From positions 1,612,001-1,676,000 of the forward strand of contig NZ_OZ240671.1 in NCBI RefSeq assembly GCF_965198575.1: DNA of 64,000 nucleotides, read 5' to 3'. The DNA comes from Lichenicola sp965198575 (GTDB lineage Bacteria; Pseudomonadota; Alphaproteobacteria; Acetobacterales; Acetobacteraceae). The position numbers and the translations under genes were made by a program. Positions 1 through 7,527 of this stretch are shown piece by piece. Each line of letters opens with the position of its first letter. Position 1 is the stretch's first letter. Below the pieces are notes generated by a model. The model saw only the letters and a program-made list of their open reading frames with translations, made no database searches and had not been told where the DNA came from.

Positions 1-128
1 TCGAGATCCGCGGCGCCCCGAAGTCCGGCCGGATCTCGGCGCATGCGCTCGACCGGGCGGTGTGGCAGCGCCTGTGGACGATTTCGGAGCAGCTGACCGG
101 TGTCACGTATCCGGCGTTGGGCTCATGA
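1..128 (+). CDS. C-terminal fragment of a probable short-chain dehydrogenase/reductase
   Basis: An open frame enters from the left edge (codons in phase from base 3) and stops at TGA 126-128, giving 41 residues. The tail contains RAVWQRLWTISEQLTGV, which resembles the C-terminal helix of retinol/protochlorophyllide-reductase-like SDR enzymes. The catalytic and NAD-binding parts lie outside the window, so the family call rests on tail similarity only. The lipoprotein gene starts 17 bases downstream on the same strand. Confidence 0.45.
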   Translation, partial: EIRGAPKSGRISAHALDRAVWQRLWTISEQLTGVTYPALGS

Positions 129-145
129 CACGACAGGAGATTCCT

Positions 146-283
146 ATGACCCGCTTGCGATCGATCGTTCTGGCGCTGACCTGCGCGGTTTGCCTCGGGG
201 CCTGCCAGCAGACCGGCACGGCCCCGCCGATGGGCCAGGATGCGGACGGCATGACGCCGGTTGGGTCCGCGCACGGGCCCTGA
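146..283 (+). CDS. Small predicted lipoprotein (45 aa)
   Basis: The short protein begins MTRLRSIVLALTCAV, has a hydrophobic signal segment, then a lipobox ending LGAC at about residues 17-20. The mature part would be only about 25 residues, Gln/Thr/Pro/Gly-rich and without a known domain. The start at 146 is preferred over an upstream in-frame ATG at 62 because an AGGAG ribosome site lies just before it and translation then opens directly with the signal peptide. Such tiny alphaproteobacterial lipoproteins usually have no assigned function. It could be co-transcribed with the upstream gene. Confidence 0.55.
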   Translation: MTRLRSIVLALTCAVCLGACQQTGTAPPMGQDADGMTPVGSAHGP

Positions 284-304
284 GACCGGCCTCCAGCAAA
301 AGAT

Positions 305-367
305 TTGTGCGATGCAACAAAAAGCCCTTCCAAAGATGGGTAGGGTCGCTTATGTTGCATTGCACAA
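305..367. promoter_or_regulatory. Long inverted repeat upstream of the DUF1127 gene
   Basis: TTGTGCGATGCAACA (305-319) and TGTTGCATTGCACAA (353-367) are reverse complements over 15 bases with one mismatch, separated by 33 bases. Each arm also contains a TGC-N3-GCA dyad (TGCGATGCA and TGCATTGCA). The element lies immediately before the gene at 386, so it is most likely a pair of operator sites or an RNA hairpin in its leader. The TGC-N3-GCA form resembles the site type reported for PhaR-family regulators; that link is inference. Confidence 0.5.
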
Positions 368-385
368 TCATTTGGAGCCACCCCG

Positions 386-601
386 ATGGCACAGGTCAGC
401 GCATACGCCCCCCGCTCAACGATCGATCTCTCAGTGCTGGCACGCGCACTGGTCGATGTCGCCCGCAACTCCATCGAGCAGCACCGCAAGCGCGCCCGGG
501 TTCGCAACGAGCTGTATTGCTATTCGGACCGCGAGCTGAGCGATCTCGGCTTCAGCCGGTCTGACATCCCGGCCGTCGCTGCCGGCCAGTACACCCGCTG
601 A
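386..601 (+). CDS. DUF1127 domain-containing small protein
   Basis: A 71-residue protein. The C-terminal half carries the DUF1127 (YjiS-like) pattern: a basic helix with RVRNELYCYSDRELSDLGFS followed by RSDI at about residues 40-61. Proteins of this family are small, Arg-rich and common in alphaproteobacteria. Studied members bind RNA or influence phosphate and carbon metabolism, but most are uncharacterised. Length and motif are typical. It stands alone between the lipoprotein and the minus-strand SDR gene, and the inverted repeat at 305-367 probably controls it. Confidence 0.85.
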   Translation: MAQVSAYAPRSTIDLSVLARALVDVARNSIEQHRKRARVRNELYCYSDRELSDLGFSRSDIPAVAAGQYTR

Positions 602-657
602 ACCAGGTCTGACCGACGCCGGGGCAGCAGCTTCGCCGCCCCGGACGATGCGCGGCG

Positions 658-1404
658 TCAGGCGCCGCCGGACACGCTGACGACTTCTCCGGTGATCCAC
701 TTCGCGTCGTTCGAGGCGAGGAACACGGCGACGGATGCGATGTCGTCGACTTCCCCGATCCGGCCCAGCGGCGTCCCGGCGATTGCTCCCTTGGCAAACT
801 CGCTGCCGATGAAGCCGGCGGTCTGTGTACCTTCGGTATCGACGAGGCCAGGGCTGATCGCATTCACCCGCACCCGCTTCGGGCCGAGCTCTTTCGCCAG
901 CACGCGCGTGATGGCATCGACCGCACCCTTGGTGCCGGTGTAGATCGACGAACCCGGCGGCGTGATGCGGGAAACGATCGAGCTGACGTTGATGATGCTG
1001 CCACCATCGGGTCCGAACTGCGCCGCGGCGGCCTGGCTGGCAGCGAGCAGGCCAAACACGTTGGTGTCGAAGATGCGGCGGTATTCGGCCTCCGTCACCT
1101 CGGCCAGCGGCGCCATCGCATAGACGCCGGCATTGTTGACCAGGATGTCGATCGGCCCCAACGCCTTCGTCGTTTCCGCAAAGATCCGCCGGACATCCTC
1201 GGTCTTCGAGACATCGCCCTGCACGGCGACCGCGCGGCCGCTGTTTTCGGCGATTCGACCGACCACCGCATCGGCGCCGGAACGGCTGCTGCTGTAATTC
1301 ACCGCAACCGATGCGCCGGCCGCGGCAAGCGCCTCGGCGATGGCGGCCCCGATGCCCTTGGAGGCGCCGGTGACCAGAGCGACCTTGCCTGTGAGCTGCG
1401 TCAT
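658..1404 (-). CDS. SDR-family NAD(P)-dependent oxidoreductase (3-oxoacyl-ACP reductase-like)
   Basis: A classical short-chain dehydrogenase of 248 residues. The cofactor loop TGASKGIG is at residues 12-19, followed by NNAG and the active-site pair YTGTK (Tyr-x-x-x-Lys). It ends in the usual SVSGGA segment. Substrate is not predictable; FabG-like and glucose-dehydrogenase-like enzymes share this pattern. The ATG at 1404 is chosen over the one at 1419 because CAGGGAAA precedes it at suitable spacing. It lies 68 bases downstream of the ArsR-type regulator on the same strand, so the two probably form a unit in which the regulator controls this enzyme. Confidence 0.85.
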   Translation of the reverse strand: MTQLTGKVALVTGASKGIGAAIAEALAAAGASVAVNYSSSRSGADAVVGRIAENSGRAVAVQGDVSKTEDVRRIFAETTKALGPIDILVNNAGVYAMAPLAEVTEAEYRRIFDTNVFGLLAASQAAAAQFGPDGGSIINVSSIVSRITPPGSSIYTGTKGAVDAITRVLAKELGPKRVRVNAISPGLVDTEGTQTAGFIGSEFAKGAIAGTPLGRIGEVDDIASVAVFLASNDAKWITGEVVSVSGGA

Positions 1405-1472
1405 GATTTTCCCTGACATTTCGATGGTTATCGAAGTGTGGGTGCGGACACGGCCACGTTCAAGGCGTCAGG

Positions 1473-1808
1473 TCAGATCGCGTCGGCCTCTGCGACTGCC
1501 GGGCTTGCCGGAGCGGCGCTGTCTGCAAGCTGACGGAGGAAGTCCTCGTAGCGGGCCCTGACGAACCGCAGCACGGTGAACCTGCCGTCGCGCGACACGT
1601 CGATCAGCCCGGCCTGTTCGAGCTGTTGCAGGTGATGCGACATGGTCGACGCACTGACCTGGGCGGTCTGGTCGAGGGCGTAGCACGGGACCGGCGCGTC
1701 GGCGGCAGCAAGCTGCATCATGATGTCATAGCGCCGCGGGTCGCCCAGCGCGCGCATCACGAGCGTCATGGTGTCTGTCGTCAGTCCGGGACGGGTGCAT
1801 CGCGCCAT
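1473..1808 (-). CDS. ArsR-family winged-helix transcriptional regulator
   Basis: The 111-residue protein has an ArsR/SmtB fold: an N-terminal helix with RALGDPRRYDIM, then a helix-turn-helix with QVSASTMSHHLQQLEQAGL, and a beta-wing at DGRFTVLRF. Only one Cys occurs near the recognition helix and no metal-binding CxC pair is present, so a metal sensor is unlikely; members lacking such sites often sense redox or small molecules. It precedes the SDR gene on the same strand and likely regulates it and itself. The first ATG is used; an internal ATG at 1769 is an alternative. Confidence 0.85.
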   Translation of the reverse strand: MARCTRPGLTTDTMTLVMRALGDPRRYDIMMQLAAADAPVPCYALDQTAQVSASTMSHHLQQLEQAGLIDVSRDGRFTVLRFVRARYEDFLRQLADSAAPASPAVAEADAI

Positions 1809-1815
1809 GCGCAGG

Positions 1816-1843
1816 ATATAAGCGCCGGCACGAATTGGACCAA
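1816..1843 (-). promoter_or_regulatory. Candidate sigma-70 promoter of the ArsR-SDR unit
   Basis: Read on the minus strand, TTGGTC (1843-1838) is followed after 16 bases by TTATAT (1821-1816). Transcription would begin about at the ATG at 1808, giving a leaderless or nearly leaderless mRNA. The -35 box is a moderate match, so this is a prediction from sequence only. Confidence 0.35.
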
Positions 1844-1892
1844 CGGCGGCCAGCGGTTCCGGGCCTGTTTCAGCCGCCAGCCATCGTCACAT

Positions 1893-2825
1893 TTACACCA
1901 CCGGCGTCAGCAGCGCCTCGCCGGCAAAAAAGCGCTCGAGATTATCCAGCATCAGCTGTCCCATCGCATGCCTGGTCTCGACGGTGGCGCTGCCGACATG
2001 CGGGGCGAGTGCGACATGCGGCAGATCGAGCAACGCCGCCGGCACATGCGGCTCGTTCTCGAACACGTCGAGCCCGGCACCACCGAGACGACGCTCGACA
2101 AGTGCGTCCACCAGAGCCGGCTCATCGACGATCGAGCCGCGGGCGATATTCACCAGGACACCCTGCGGCCCGAGTGCGTCGAGCACCCCACGGTCGATGA
2201 TCCCCCGCGTCGCCGCCGAGGCCGGCGAGGCCAGGAACAGGACGTCCGACGCGGCGGCGAGGCTTCGAAGATCGGCGTGATAGTCGTACGGCACCGCCTT
2301 CCGCGACGGTCCGGTATAGGCAATGCTGCCGCCGAAGCCTGACAGGCGCTGGGCAATTGCCTGACCGATCCGACCCATTCCGACGATGCCGTAGCGCAAC
2401 CCGGAGGCGCGCCGTGTCAGCGCAGGTTGCGCTGCCGGCCAGCGTCCCTCGCGCACATGACGCTCGACCGCCGGCAGGCCGCGCATCGCGTTCAGCATCA
2501 GGGCGATCGCCAGGTCGGCGACATCGTCGGTGAGCACGTCAGGGGTGTTGGTGACGCGCACATCGAGGCGACGCATCGCGTCGAGATCGATGCGGTCGTA
2601 ACCGACGCCGTTGATCGCGACGATGCGGAGTTTCGGCAGCCGCTCGGCCAGCGACGTCTCGATCCCGAGATGTCCGCCGGTGACCACCGCCTCGATGTCG
2701 CCCGCATGTTCGGCGAACCACTCGTCACCAGCCGCGGACGGCATGCGCAGGACGGTGTAGTTGGCATCGAGCACCGTCTGGGTCGCGGGCAGGACCGGGC
2801 AGAGCTGGAGCAGCTTGACGCTCAT
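1893..2825 (-). CDS. D-isomer-specific 2-hydroxyacid dehydrogenase (glyoxylate/2-ketogluconate reductase-like)
   Basis: The 310-residue NAD(P)-dependent dehydrogenase has the Rossmann motif GMGRIG at residues 149-154 and all three catalytic elements: Arg in NIARGSIVD, Glu in FENEP and His in APHVGSAT. The family reduces 2-keto acids such as glyoxylate, hydroxypyruvate or 2-ketogluconate. It lies 15 bases downstream of the gluconate 5-dehydrogenase-like gene on the same strand, so reduction of 2-ketogluconate (GhrB-like) is an attractive role, but this is contextual inference. Length is normal and the motifs are complete. Confidence 0.85.
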   Translation of the reverse strand: MSVKLLQLCPVLPATQTVLDANYTVLRMPSAAGDEWFAEHAGDIEAVVTGGHLGIETSLAERLPKLRIVAINGVGYDRIDLDAMRRLDVRVTNTPDVLTDDVADLAIALMLNAMRGLPAVERHVREGRWPAAQPALTRRASGLRYGIVGMGRIGQAIAQRLSGFGGSIAYTGPSRKAVPYDYHADLRSLAAASDVLFLASPASAATRGIIDRGVLDALGPQGVLVNIARGSIVDEPALVDALVERRLGGAGLDVFENEPHVPAALLDLPHVALAPHVGSATVETRHAMGQLMLDNLERFFAGEALLTPVV

Positions 2826-2840
2826 GGTGCGCCTCCTTTT

Positions 2841-3617
2841 TCACAAGACCGAAAGAACGCCGCCATCGACATAGATGACCTGGCCGTTGACGAAGTCCGA
2901 GGCAGCCGATGCAAGAAACACCGCAGCACCGTTCAGTTCCTCGACGCGGCCCCACCGTCCGGCGGGCGTGCGACGGCACAGCCAGGCGTCGAACACCGGA
3001 TCCTCGCGCAGCGGACGGTTGAGCTCGGTCTCGAAATAGCCCGGCCCGATCGCATTGATCTGCAAGCCATGGCGCGCCCAGTCGGCGCACATGCCGCGGG
3101 TCAGCATCTTCACGGCCCCCTTGGAGGCGGTGTACGGCGCGATCGTCGGACGCGCGGCCTCGCTCTGCAGGCTGGCGATATTGATGATCTTGCCGTGGCC
3201 CCGCGGGATCATGCGTTTCGCCACCGCCTGGCCCACGAAGAACACGCTGTCGAGGTTGGTGCGCATCACCTCGTGCCAGGTCTCGACCGGAAACTCCTCC
3301 AGCGTCATGCGTCGCTGGATCCCGGCATTGTTGACCAGGATGTCGATCGGGCCCGCCTCGCGCTCGATCCGTGCGATGCCGGCCTCGACCGCATCCGCGT
3401 CGGTCACGTCGAACACGCCGAGGCCACCCGCCGGACTGAACGCGGTCTCGCCGATGCGGGCGGCCGCCTCGGCGAGACGGGCTTCGTTGCGGCCGTTGAG
3501 CACGACACGGGCGCCGGCTGCAGCCAACCCGCCGGCGATGCCGAAGCCGATCCCCTGGCTGGATCCGGTGACGAGCGCGAGCCGGCCGGTCAGGTCGAAG
3601 GCGCTGATCCCCGGCAT
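2841..3617 (-). CDS. idnO: Gluconate 5-dehydrogenase-like SDR
   Basis: A 258-residue SDR with TGSSQGIG at 17-24, NNAG, and YTASK in the active site. The overall sequence, including the RRMTLEEFPVETWHEVMRTN stretch, matches gluconate 5-dehydrogenases (IdnO/Gno), which interconvert 5-keto-D-gluconate and D-gluconate with NADPH. The divergent neighbour at 3789 is an L-idonate 5-dehydrogenase-like enzyme, which makes 5-ketogluconate, so the pair would convert L-idonate to gluconate. The 2-hydroxyacid dehydrogenase follows in the same unit. Substrate is inferred from family and context. Confidence 0.75.
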   Translation of the reverse strand: MPGISAFDLTGRLALVTGSSQGIGFGIAGGLAAAGARVVLNGRNEARLAEAAARIGETAFSPAGGLGVFDVTDADAVEAGIARIEREAGPIDILVNNAGIQRRMTLEEFPVETWHEVMRTNLDSVFFVGQAVAKRMIPRGHGKIINIASLQSEAARPTIAPYTASKGAVKMLTRGMCADWARHGLQINAIGPGYFETELNRPLREDPVFDAWLCRRTPAGRWGRVEELNGAAVFLASAASDFVNGQVIYVDGGVLSVL

Positions 3618-3636
3618 AGAACATCCTTATGCTGCC

Positions 3637-3681
3637 GCAGCTGGCTCACGCTCGCGCGGCTGGCTCACACTGGTGCGGCTG
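3637..3681. repeat. Tandem 19-base repeat, about 2.3 copies
   Basis: Two adjacent 19-base units (3637-3655 and 3656-3674) share GC-GCTGGCTCAC-CT with few differences, and a partial third copy, GCGGCTG, begins at 3675. The array lies in the idnO-idnD divergent region, just upstream of the idnO-like start. A period of 19 bases is close to two helical turns, which suits cooperative regulator binding, though replication slippage is equally possible. Confidence 0.5.
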
Positions 3682-3733
3682 AACCGACAAATGGGCTTCC
3701 GTCGACCGGGGCGAAATGGCATAGCGATGGGAA

Positions 3734-3776
3734 CGGTCACATTGCAAGAGCCGGCAGCAAAAGCCGGTAGTGACCG
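3734..3776. promoter_or_regulatory. Inverted repeat in the idnO-idnD divergent region
   Basis: CGGTCAC (3734-3740) and GTGACCG (3770-3776) are exact reverse complements 29 bases apart, ending 12 bases before the start of the dehydrogenase gene at 3789. The position would let a bound repressor block the downstream operon. No dedicated regulator gene sits in this locus, so the cognate protein is unknown. Confidence 0.3.
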
Positions 3777-3788
3777 AGGGGGAACCAC

Positions 3789-4844
3789 ATGCTTGCTGCC
3801 GTGCTGCACGGCGCGCATGACCTGCGCGTGGAACATCGGGACGATCGTGCGCTGCTTCCGGGCGAGGCCCGTGTGCGGGTTGCCTGCGGTGGGATCTGCG
3901 GCTCCGATCTCTCCTATTTCAACAAGGGCGGCGTCGGCGATTTTCGCGTCCGCGAGGCGCTCACCCTCGGGCATGAGGTGTCCGGCACGGTGGCGGAATT
4001 GGCGCCCGCGGCGGACTGGCCGTTGCCGTCGCGACTGACGGTCGGCACCCGGGTCGCGATCAATCCGAGCCGGCCCTGCCTGCATTGCCGCTATTGCCGC
4101 GCCGGCCGCAGCAATCTGTGCCGCAACATGCGTTTTCTCGGCAGTGCCGCGCTGATGCCGCACGTGCAGGGCGGCTTCAGCGAGCATGTCGTGCTGCGCG
4201 CGGACCAGTGCGTCGCCGTGCCCGAAACGATGTCCTACCGCTTCGCCGCCTGTGCCGAACCGCTCGCCGTAGCGCTGCATGCGATCGCCCGCGCCGGGAA
4301 TGTGGTCGGGCGGCATGTGCTGATCGCCGGCGCCGGGCCGATCGGGCTGCTGTGCCTCGCCGCCGCCCGCCACGCCGGGGCTGCCAGCGTCACCATCACC
4401 GACCTGTTTCCGGAGCCGCTGCAGGTGGCGGCCCGCATGGGTGCGACCGACACCATCGACGTGCAGGCAGATCCGGACCGGCTCGACCGTGCGGCGGACG
4501 AGCTCGGTGGCTTCGACGTGGCCATCGAGGCGACCGGTGCCGCGGCCTCGGTGGTGCGGATGCCGCTGCTGGTGCGGCCGGGCGGTCGCATCGTCCAGCT
4601 CGGCATGCTGCCGCCGGGTGCGGTGCCGCTGCCGGTCAACCTGCTGATGTCGCGCGAGATCGACCTGGTGGGGTCGTTCCGGTTCCACGAGGCCTTCGAC
4701 ATCGCGGTGCAGGCGCTCGCCGCGGGACGGATCGATGTCACCCCGATCCTGTCGGCAACCTTTCCGCTTCGGGAGGCCAACGACGCGTTCCTCATGGCCG
4801 GCGACCGGCGACGCGCCATCAAGGTCCATCTGGATATCGGCTGA
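3789..4844 (+). CDS. idnD: Zinc-dependent L-idonate 5-dehydrogenase-like alcohol dehydrogenase
   Basis: This 351-residue medium-chain dehydrogenase has catalytic-zinc ligands Cys37 (GGICGSD) and His62-Glu63 (GHE). The structural-zinc cysteines are 97, 100, 103 and 111 (PCLHCRYC...C), and a GAGPIG nucleotide-binding motif follows. The N-terminal third resembles L-idonate 5-dehydrogenase, which oxidises L-idonate to 5-keto-D-gluconate, and the divergent gene encodes the next enzyme of that path. A GAGGGGG ribosome site precedes the ATG. It is the first gene of a plus-strand unit with an ABC transporter and a gluconolactonase. A sorbitol or threonine-type substrate cannot be excluded. Confidence 0.75.
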   Translation: MLAAVLHGAHDLRVEHRDDRALLPGEARVRVACGGICGSDLSYFNKGGVGDFRVREALTLGHEVSGTVAELAPAADWPLPSRLTVGTRVAINPSRPCLHCRYCRAGRSNLCRNMRFLGSAALMPHVQGGFSEHVVLRADQCVAVPETMSYRFAACAEPLAVALHAIARAGNVVGRHVLIAGAGPIGLLCLAAARHAGAASVTITDLFPEPLQVAARMGATDTIDVQADPDRLDRAADELGGFDVAIEATGAAASVVRMPLLVRPGGRIVQLGMLPPGAVPLPVNLLMSREIDLVGSFRFHEAFDIAVQALAAGRIDVTPILSATFPLREANDAFLMAGDRRRAIKVHLDIG

Positions 4845-4871
4845 GACACAGGGGCCGGGAGAGCAGCCGCA

Positions 4872-6425
4872 ATGAACACTGCCGACGCGGCCTTGTTGGA
4901 ATTTGACGGCGTCTCCAAGCGCTTCGGCGGCACACTCGCGGTCGATGGTGTGTCGCTGACCCTGCGCGCCGGCGAGATCCTGGCGCTGCTCGGCGAGAAC
5001 GGCGCCGGCAAATCCACCCTGATCAAGATGCTGGCCGGCATCCACACCCCCGATGCCGGGCAGATCCTGGTGCATGGCCAGCCGTATCATCACCTGAAGG
5101 CGGCCAAGGGTGCGCGCCAGTCGGTCGCCTTCATCCATCAGGATCTCGGGCTGATCGACTGGATGACGGTGGCCGAGAACATCGCGCTGGGTGTCGGCTA
5201 CCGGCGCCGGCACGGGCTGATCTCGTGGTCGGCGTCGCGGGCGCAGGCGCTGTCGGTGCTGCAGGCGATGAGCGCCGACATCGATCCGGACGCGCGCATC
5301 ATGCATCTGAGCCGCACCGAGCGGTCGCTGGTGGCGATCGGCCGGGCGCTGGCGGCGAAGGCCGAGATCCTGGTGCTGGACGAGCCGACCGCCAGCCTGC
5401 CCGCCGACGAGGTGGTCCGGCTGCTGACGGTCCTGCGTGACCTGCGCCGCACCGGGATCGGCATGATCTACGTGTCGCACCGGCTCGACGAGGTGTTCCA
5501 GGTGGCGGACGACGTGGCGGTGCTGCGCGATGGCCGGCTGGTGGCGGTGAAGCGGATCGCCGAGACCGACCCCACCGACCTGGTCACGATGATCGTCGGC
5601 CGTCCGCCGGAGCAGGTGTTCCAGCACCCCGGAGCCGCCGGGACGGAGACATGCCTGGTGCTGGACGGGCTTGTGGCGGACGAGGCCGGGCCGGTCAGCC
5701 TGACGCTGCGACAGGGCGAGATGGTCGGGCTGGTGGGATTGCGCGGTGCCGGCCAGGACGCGATCGGCCGGGCGCTGTTCGGCTGCCGCGCGATCGAGGC
5801 CGGCCGCATGACGCTGGGCGGGCGGGAGTATCGGCCCGTGTCGCCAGCGGCGGCGATGGCGGCGGGGGTCGGGCTGGTCGCCGGTGACCGGGTCGGCGAG
5901 AGCCTCGGGATGCCGCTCAGCGTGCGGGAAAACGTGTTCCTCAATCCGGGCGCGCACGGCCACGCGCTGTTCAGCCTGCGCACGCCCGGCGCCGAGAGCA
6001 CCGACTGCATCGCGGCCGGGGCGCGGATGAGCCTGCGTCCGAACGACCCGGGCCGCCCGGTGGAGACGCTGTCGGGCGGCAACCAGCAGAAGGTGGTGCT
6101 GGCGCGCTGGCTCGGCATCGCCAAGCGGCTGCTGATCCTGGAAGAGCCGACGGCGGGCGTGGATGTCGGCGCCAAGGCCGAGATCTACGGGCTGCTGCGC
6201 CAGGCGCTGGCGGGCGGGCTCTCGATCATCGTGGTGGCCACCGACTTCGAGGAGGTCGCGGCCATCTGCCACCGGGCGGTGGTGTTCAGCCAGGGCCGTG
6301 TGTGCGCGGAGATCGGCCGCGACGCGCTGTCGGTGCAGAGCCTGCTCGCCGCTGCCTCCGCCGGTGGCACCCCGCAATCGGCCCCCCTCGCCGCCGCCGC
6401 GCCATACGAAGGACATCCGGCATGA
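4872..6425 (+). CDS. Sugar ABC transporter ATPase, duplicated RbsA/MglA type
   Basis: A 517-residue protein with two nucleotide-binding domains in tandem, as in CUT2-family sugar importers. The first has a clear Walker A, GENGAGKST, and Walker B with LVLDEPTASLP. Its signature is unusual: LSRTERSLVAIG replaces the common LSxGQxQ form. The second domain has the family-typical degenerate Walker A (GLRGAGQD) and an intact LSGGNQQKV signature. It powers the permease at 6422, whose start codon overlaps its stop (ATGA). The sugar is probably L-idonate, a lactone or a related compound, judging by neighbours. Confidence 0.9.
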   Translation: MNTADAALLEFDGVSKRFGGTLAVDGVSLTLRAGEILALLGENGAGKSTLIKMLAGIHTPDAGQILVHGQPYHHLKAAKGARQSVAFIHQDLGLIDWMTVAENIALGVGYRRRHGLISWSASRAQALSVLQAMSADIDPDARIMHLSRTERSLVAIGRALAAKAEILVLDEPTASLPADEVVRLLTVLRDLRRTGIGMIYVSHRLDEVFQVADDVAVLRDGRLVAVKRIAETDPTDLVTMIVGRPPEQVFQHPGAAGTETCLVLDGLVADEAGPVSLTLRQGEMVGLVGLRGAGQDAIGRALFGCRAIEAGRMTLGGREYRPVSPAAAMAAGVGLVAGDRVGESLGMPLSVRENVFLNPGAHGHALFSLRTPGAESTDCIAAGARMSLRPNDPGRPVETLSGGNQQKVVLARWLGIAKRLLILEEPTAGVDVGAKAEIYGLLRQALAGGLSIIVVATDFEEVAAICHRAVVFSQGRVCAEIGRDALSVQSLLAAASAGGTPQSAPLAAAAPYEGHPA

Positions 6426-7483
6426 CGTCGCTGAAATCCACCGCCCTCGAGCCGGCACCGGGCAGCCAGCGCGGATTGCCGCTCGGCCGCCGGGTCATGG
6501 GGCTGCTGCCGGTCTACGGGCTCGTGGTGCTGACCGTCGTGCTGGCGCTGCTGTTCTCGGCGATCCTGCCGGACACCTTTCCGACCTGGCTGAACGTGCG
6601 TTCGATGCTGGGCGACAAGGCGGTGGTGGCGATGCTCTCGCTGGCCGCAACCGTGCCGATGATGACCGGCAAGATCGACCTGACCGTCGGATACGGCGTG
6701 GTGCTGTGGCACATCCTGGCGATCTCGCTGCAGATCAGCGGCGTGCCGTGGCCGCTCGCGGTGCTGATCGTGCTCGCCCTCGGGCTGGTGTTCGGGCTGC
6801 TCAACGGGCTGCTGGTCGAGGTGGTGCAGATCGACAGCTTCATCGCGACACTCGGCACCGGCACCATCACCTACGCGATCGCGCTGTGGTGGACCGGCGG
6901 CCGGCAGGTGATCGGGCATCTGCCGCAGGCGTTCTTCGAGCTCGATATCGCGCGCATCTTCGGGATACCGATCCCGGCCTTCTACGTGATCGGGCTGGCG
7001 CTGACGCTGTGGGTGATCTCGACCTACACGCCGCTCGGCCGCTACCTGTACGCGATCGGCGCCAACCCGCGGGCCGCCGAACTGAACGGCATCCCGACCC
7101 GGCGCTACACCATGCTGGCCTTCATGGTGTCGGGGCTGATCACCGCGTTCGCCGGTATCATCCTGGCCGCCAGGCTGCGCGTCGGCCAGGCCAGCGTCGG
7201 GCTGGAGTTCCTGCTGCCGGCGCTGGTCGGCGCCTTCCTGGGCTCGACCACGATCACGCCGGGACGGGTGAATATCTGGGGCACGGTGGTCGGCGTGGTG
7301 ATCCTGGCGATCGGCATCTCCGGCATCGAGCAGCTGGGCGGCGCCTTCTGGGTGGAGCCCGCCTTCAACGGCGCCACGCTGCTGATCGCCATCGGGCTGG
7401 CCGGCTGGACCGGACGGCGACGCGCCATGGGCCGGGTGCTGCAACGTGCACGACCACCAGTACCGGATAAAGCCGGCACATGA
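6422..7483 (+). CDS. Sugar ABC transporter permease, RbsC type
   Basis: The 353-residue integral membrane protein has many hydrophobic segments and the CUT2 permease landmarks: MTGKIDLTVG near residue 80, the ATLGTGTI segment, and a cytoplasmic GANPRAAELNGIP loop that contacts the ATPase. The start at 6422 gives a four-base overlap with the ATPase stop, the usual translational coupling; an upstream in-frame extension to 6302 is non-hydrophobic and Arg-rich and is discarded. It works with the ATPase (4872) and binding protein (7528). Only one permease gene is present, so the membrane part is probably a homodimer. Confidence 0.9.
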   Translation: MTSLKSTALEPAPGSQRGLPLGRRVMGLLPVYGLVVLTVVLALLFSAILPDTFPTWLNVRSMLGDKAVVAMLSLAATVPMMTGKIDLTVGYGVVLWHILAISLQISGVPWPLAVLIVLALGLVFGLLNGLLVEVVQIDSFIATLGTGTITYAIALWWTGGRQVIGHLPQAFFELDIARIFGIPIPAFYVIGLALTLWVISTYTPLGRYLYAIGANPRAAELNGIPTRRYTMLAFMVSGLITAFAGIILAARLRVGQASVGLEFLLPALVGAFLGSTTITPGRVNIWGTVVGVVILAIGISGIEQLGGAFWVEPAFNGATLLIAIGLAGWTGRRRAMGRVLQRARPPVPDKAGT

Positions 7484-7527
7484 AAAACGCGCCGCACAAA
7501 CGCGGCCATCAACGGGGAATGGAAGCC

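Noticed and set aside
3627..6458. Long minus-strand frame opposite the idnD-like and ATPase genes
   Set aside because: Antisense shadow rich in Arg, His and Gln; the plus-strand genes have clear motifs and ribosome sites.
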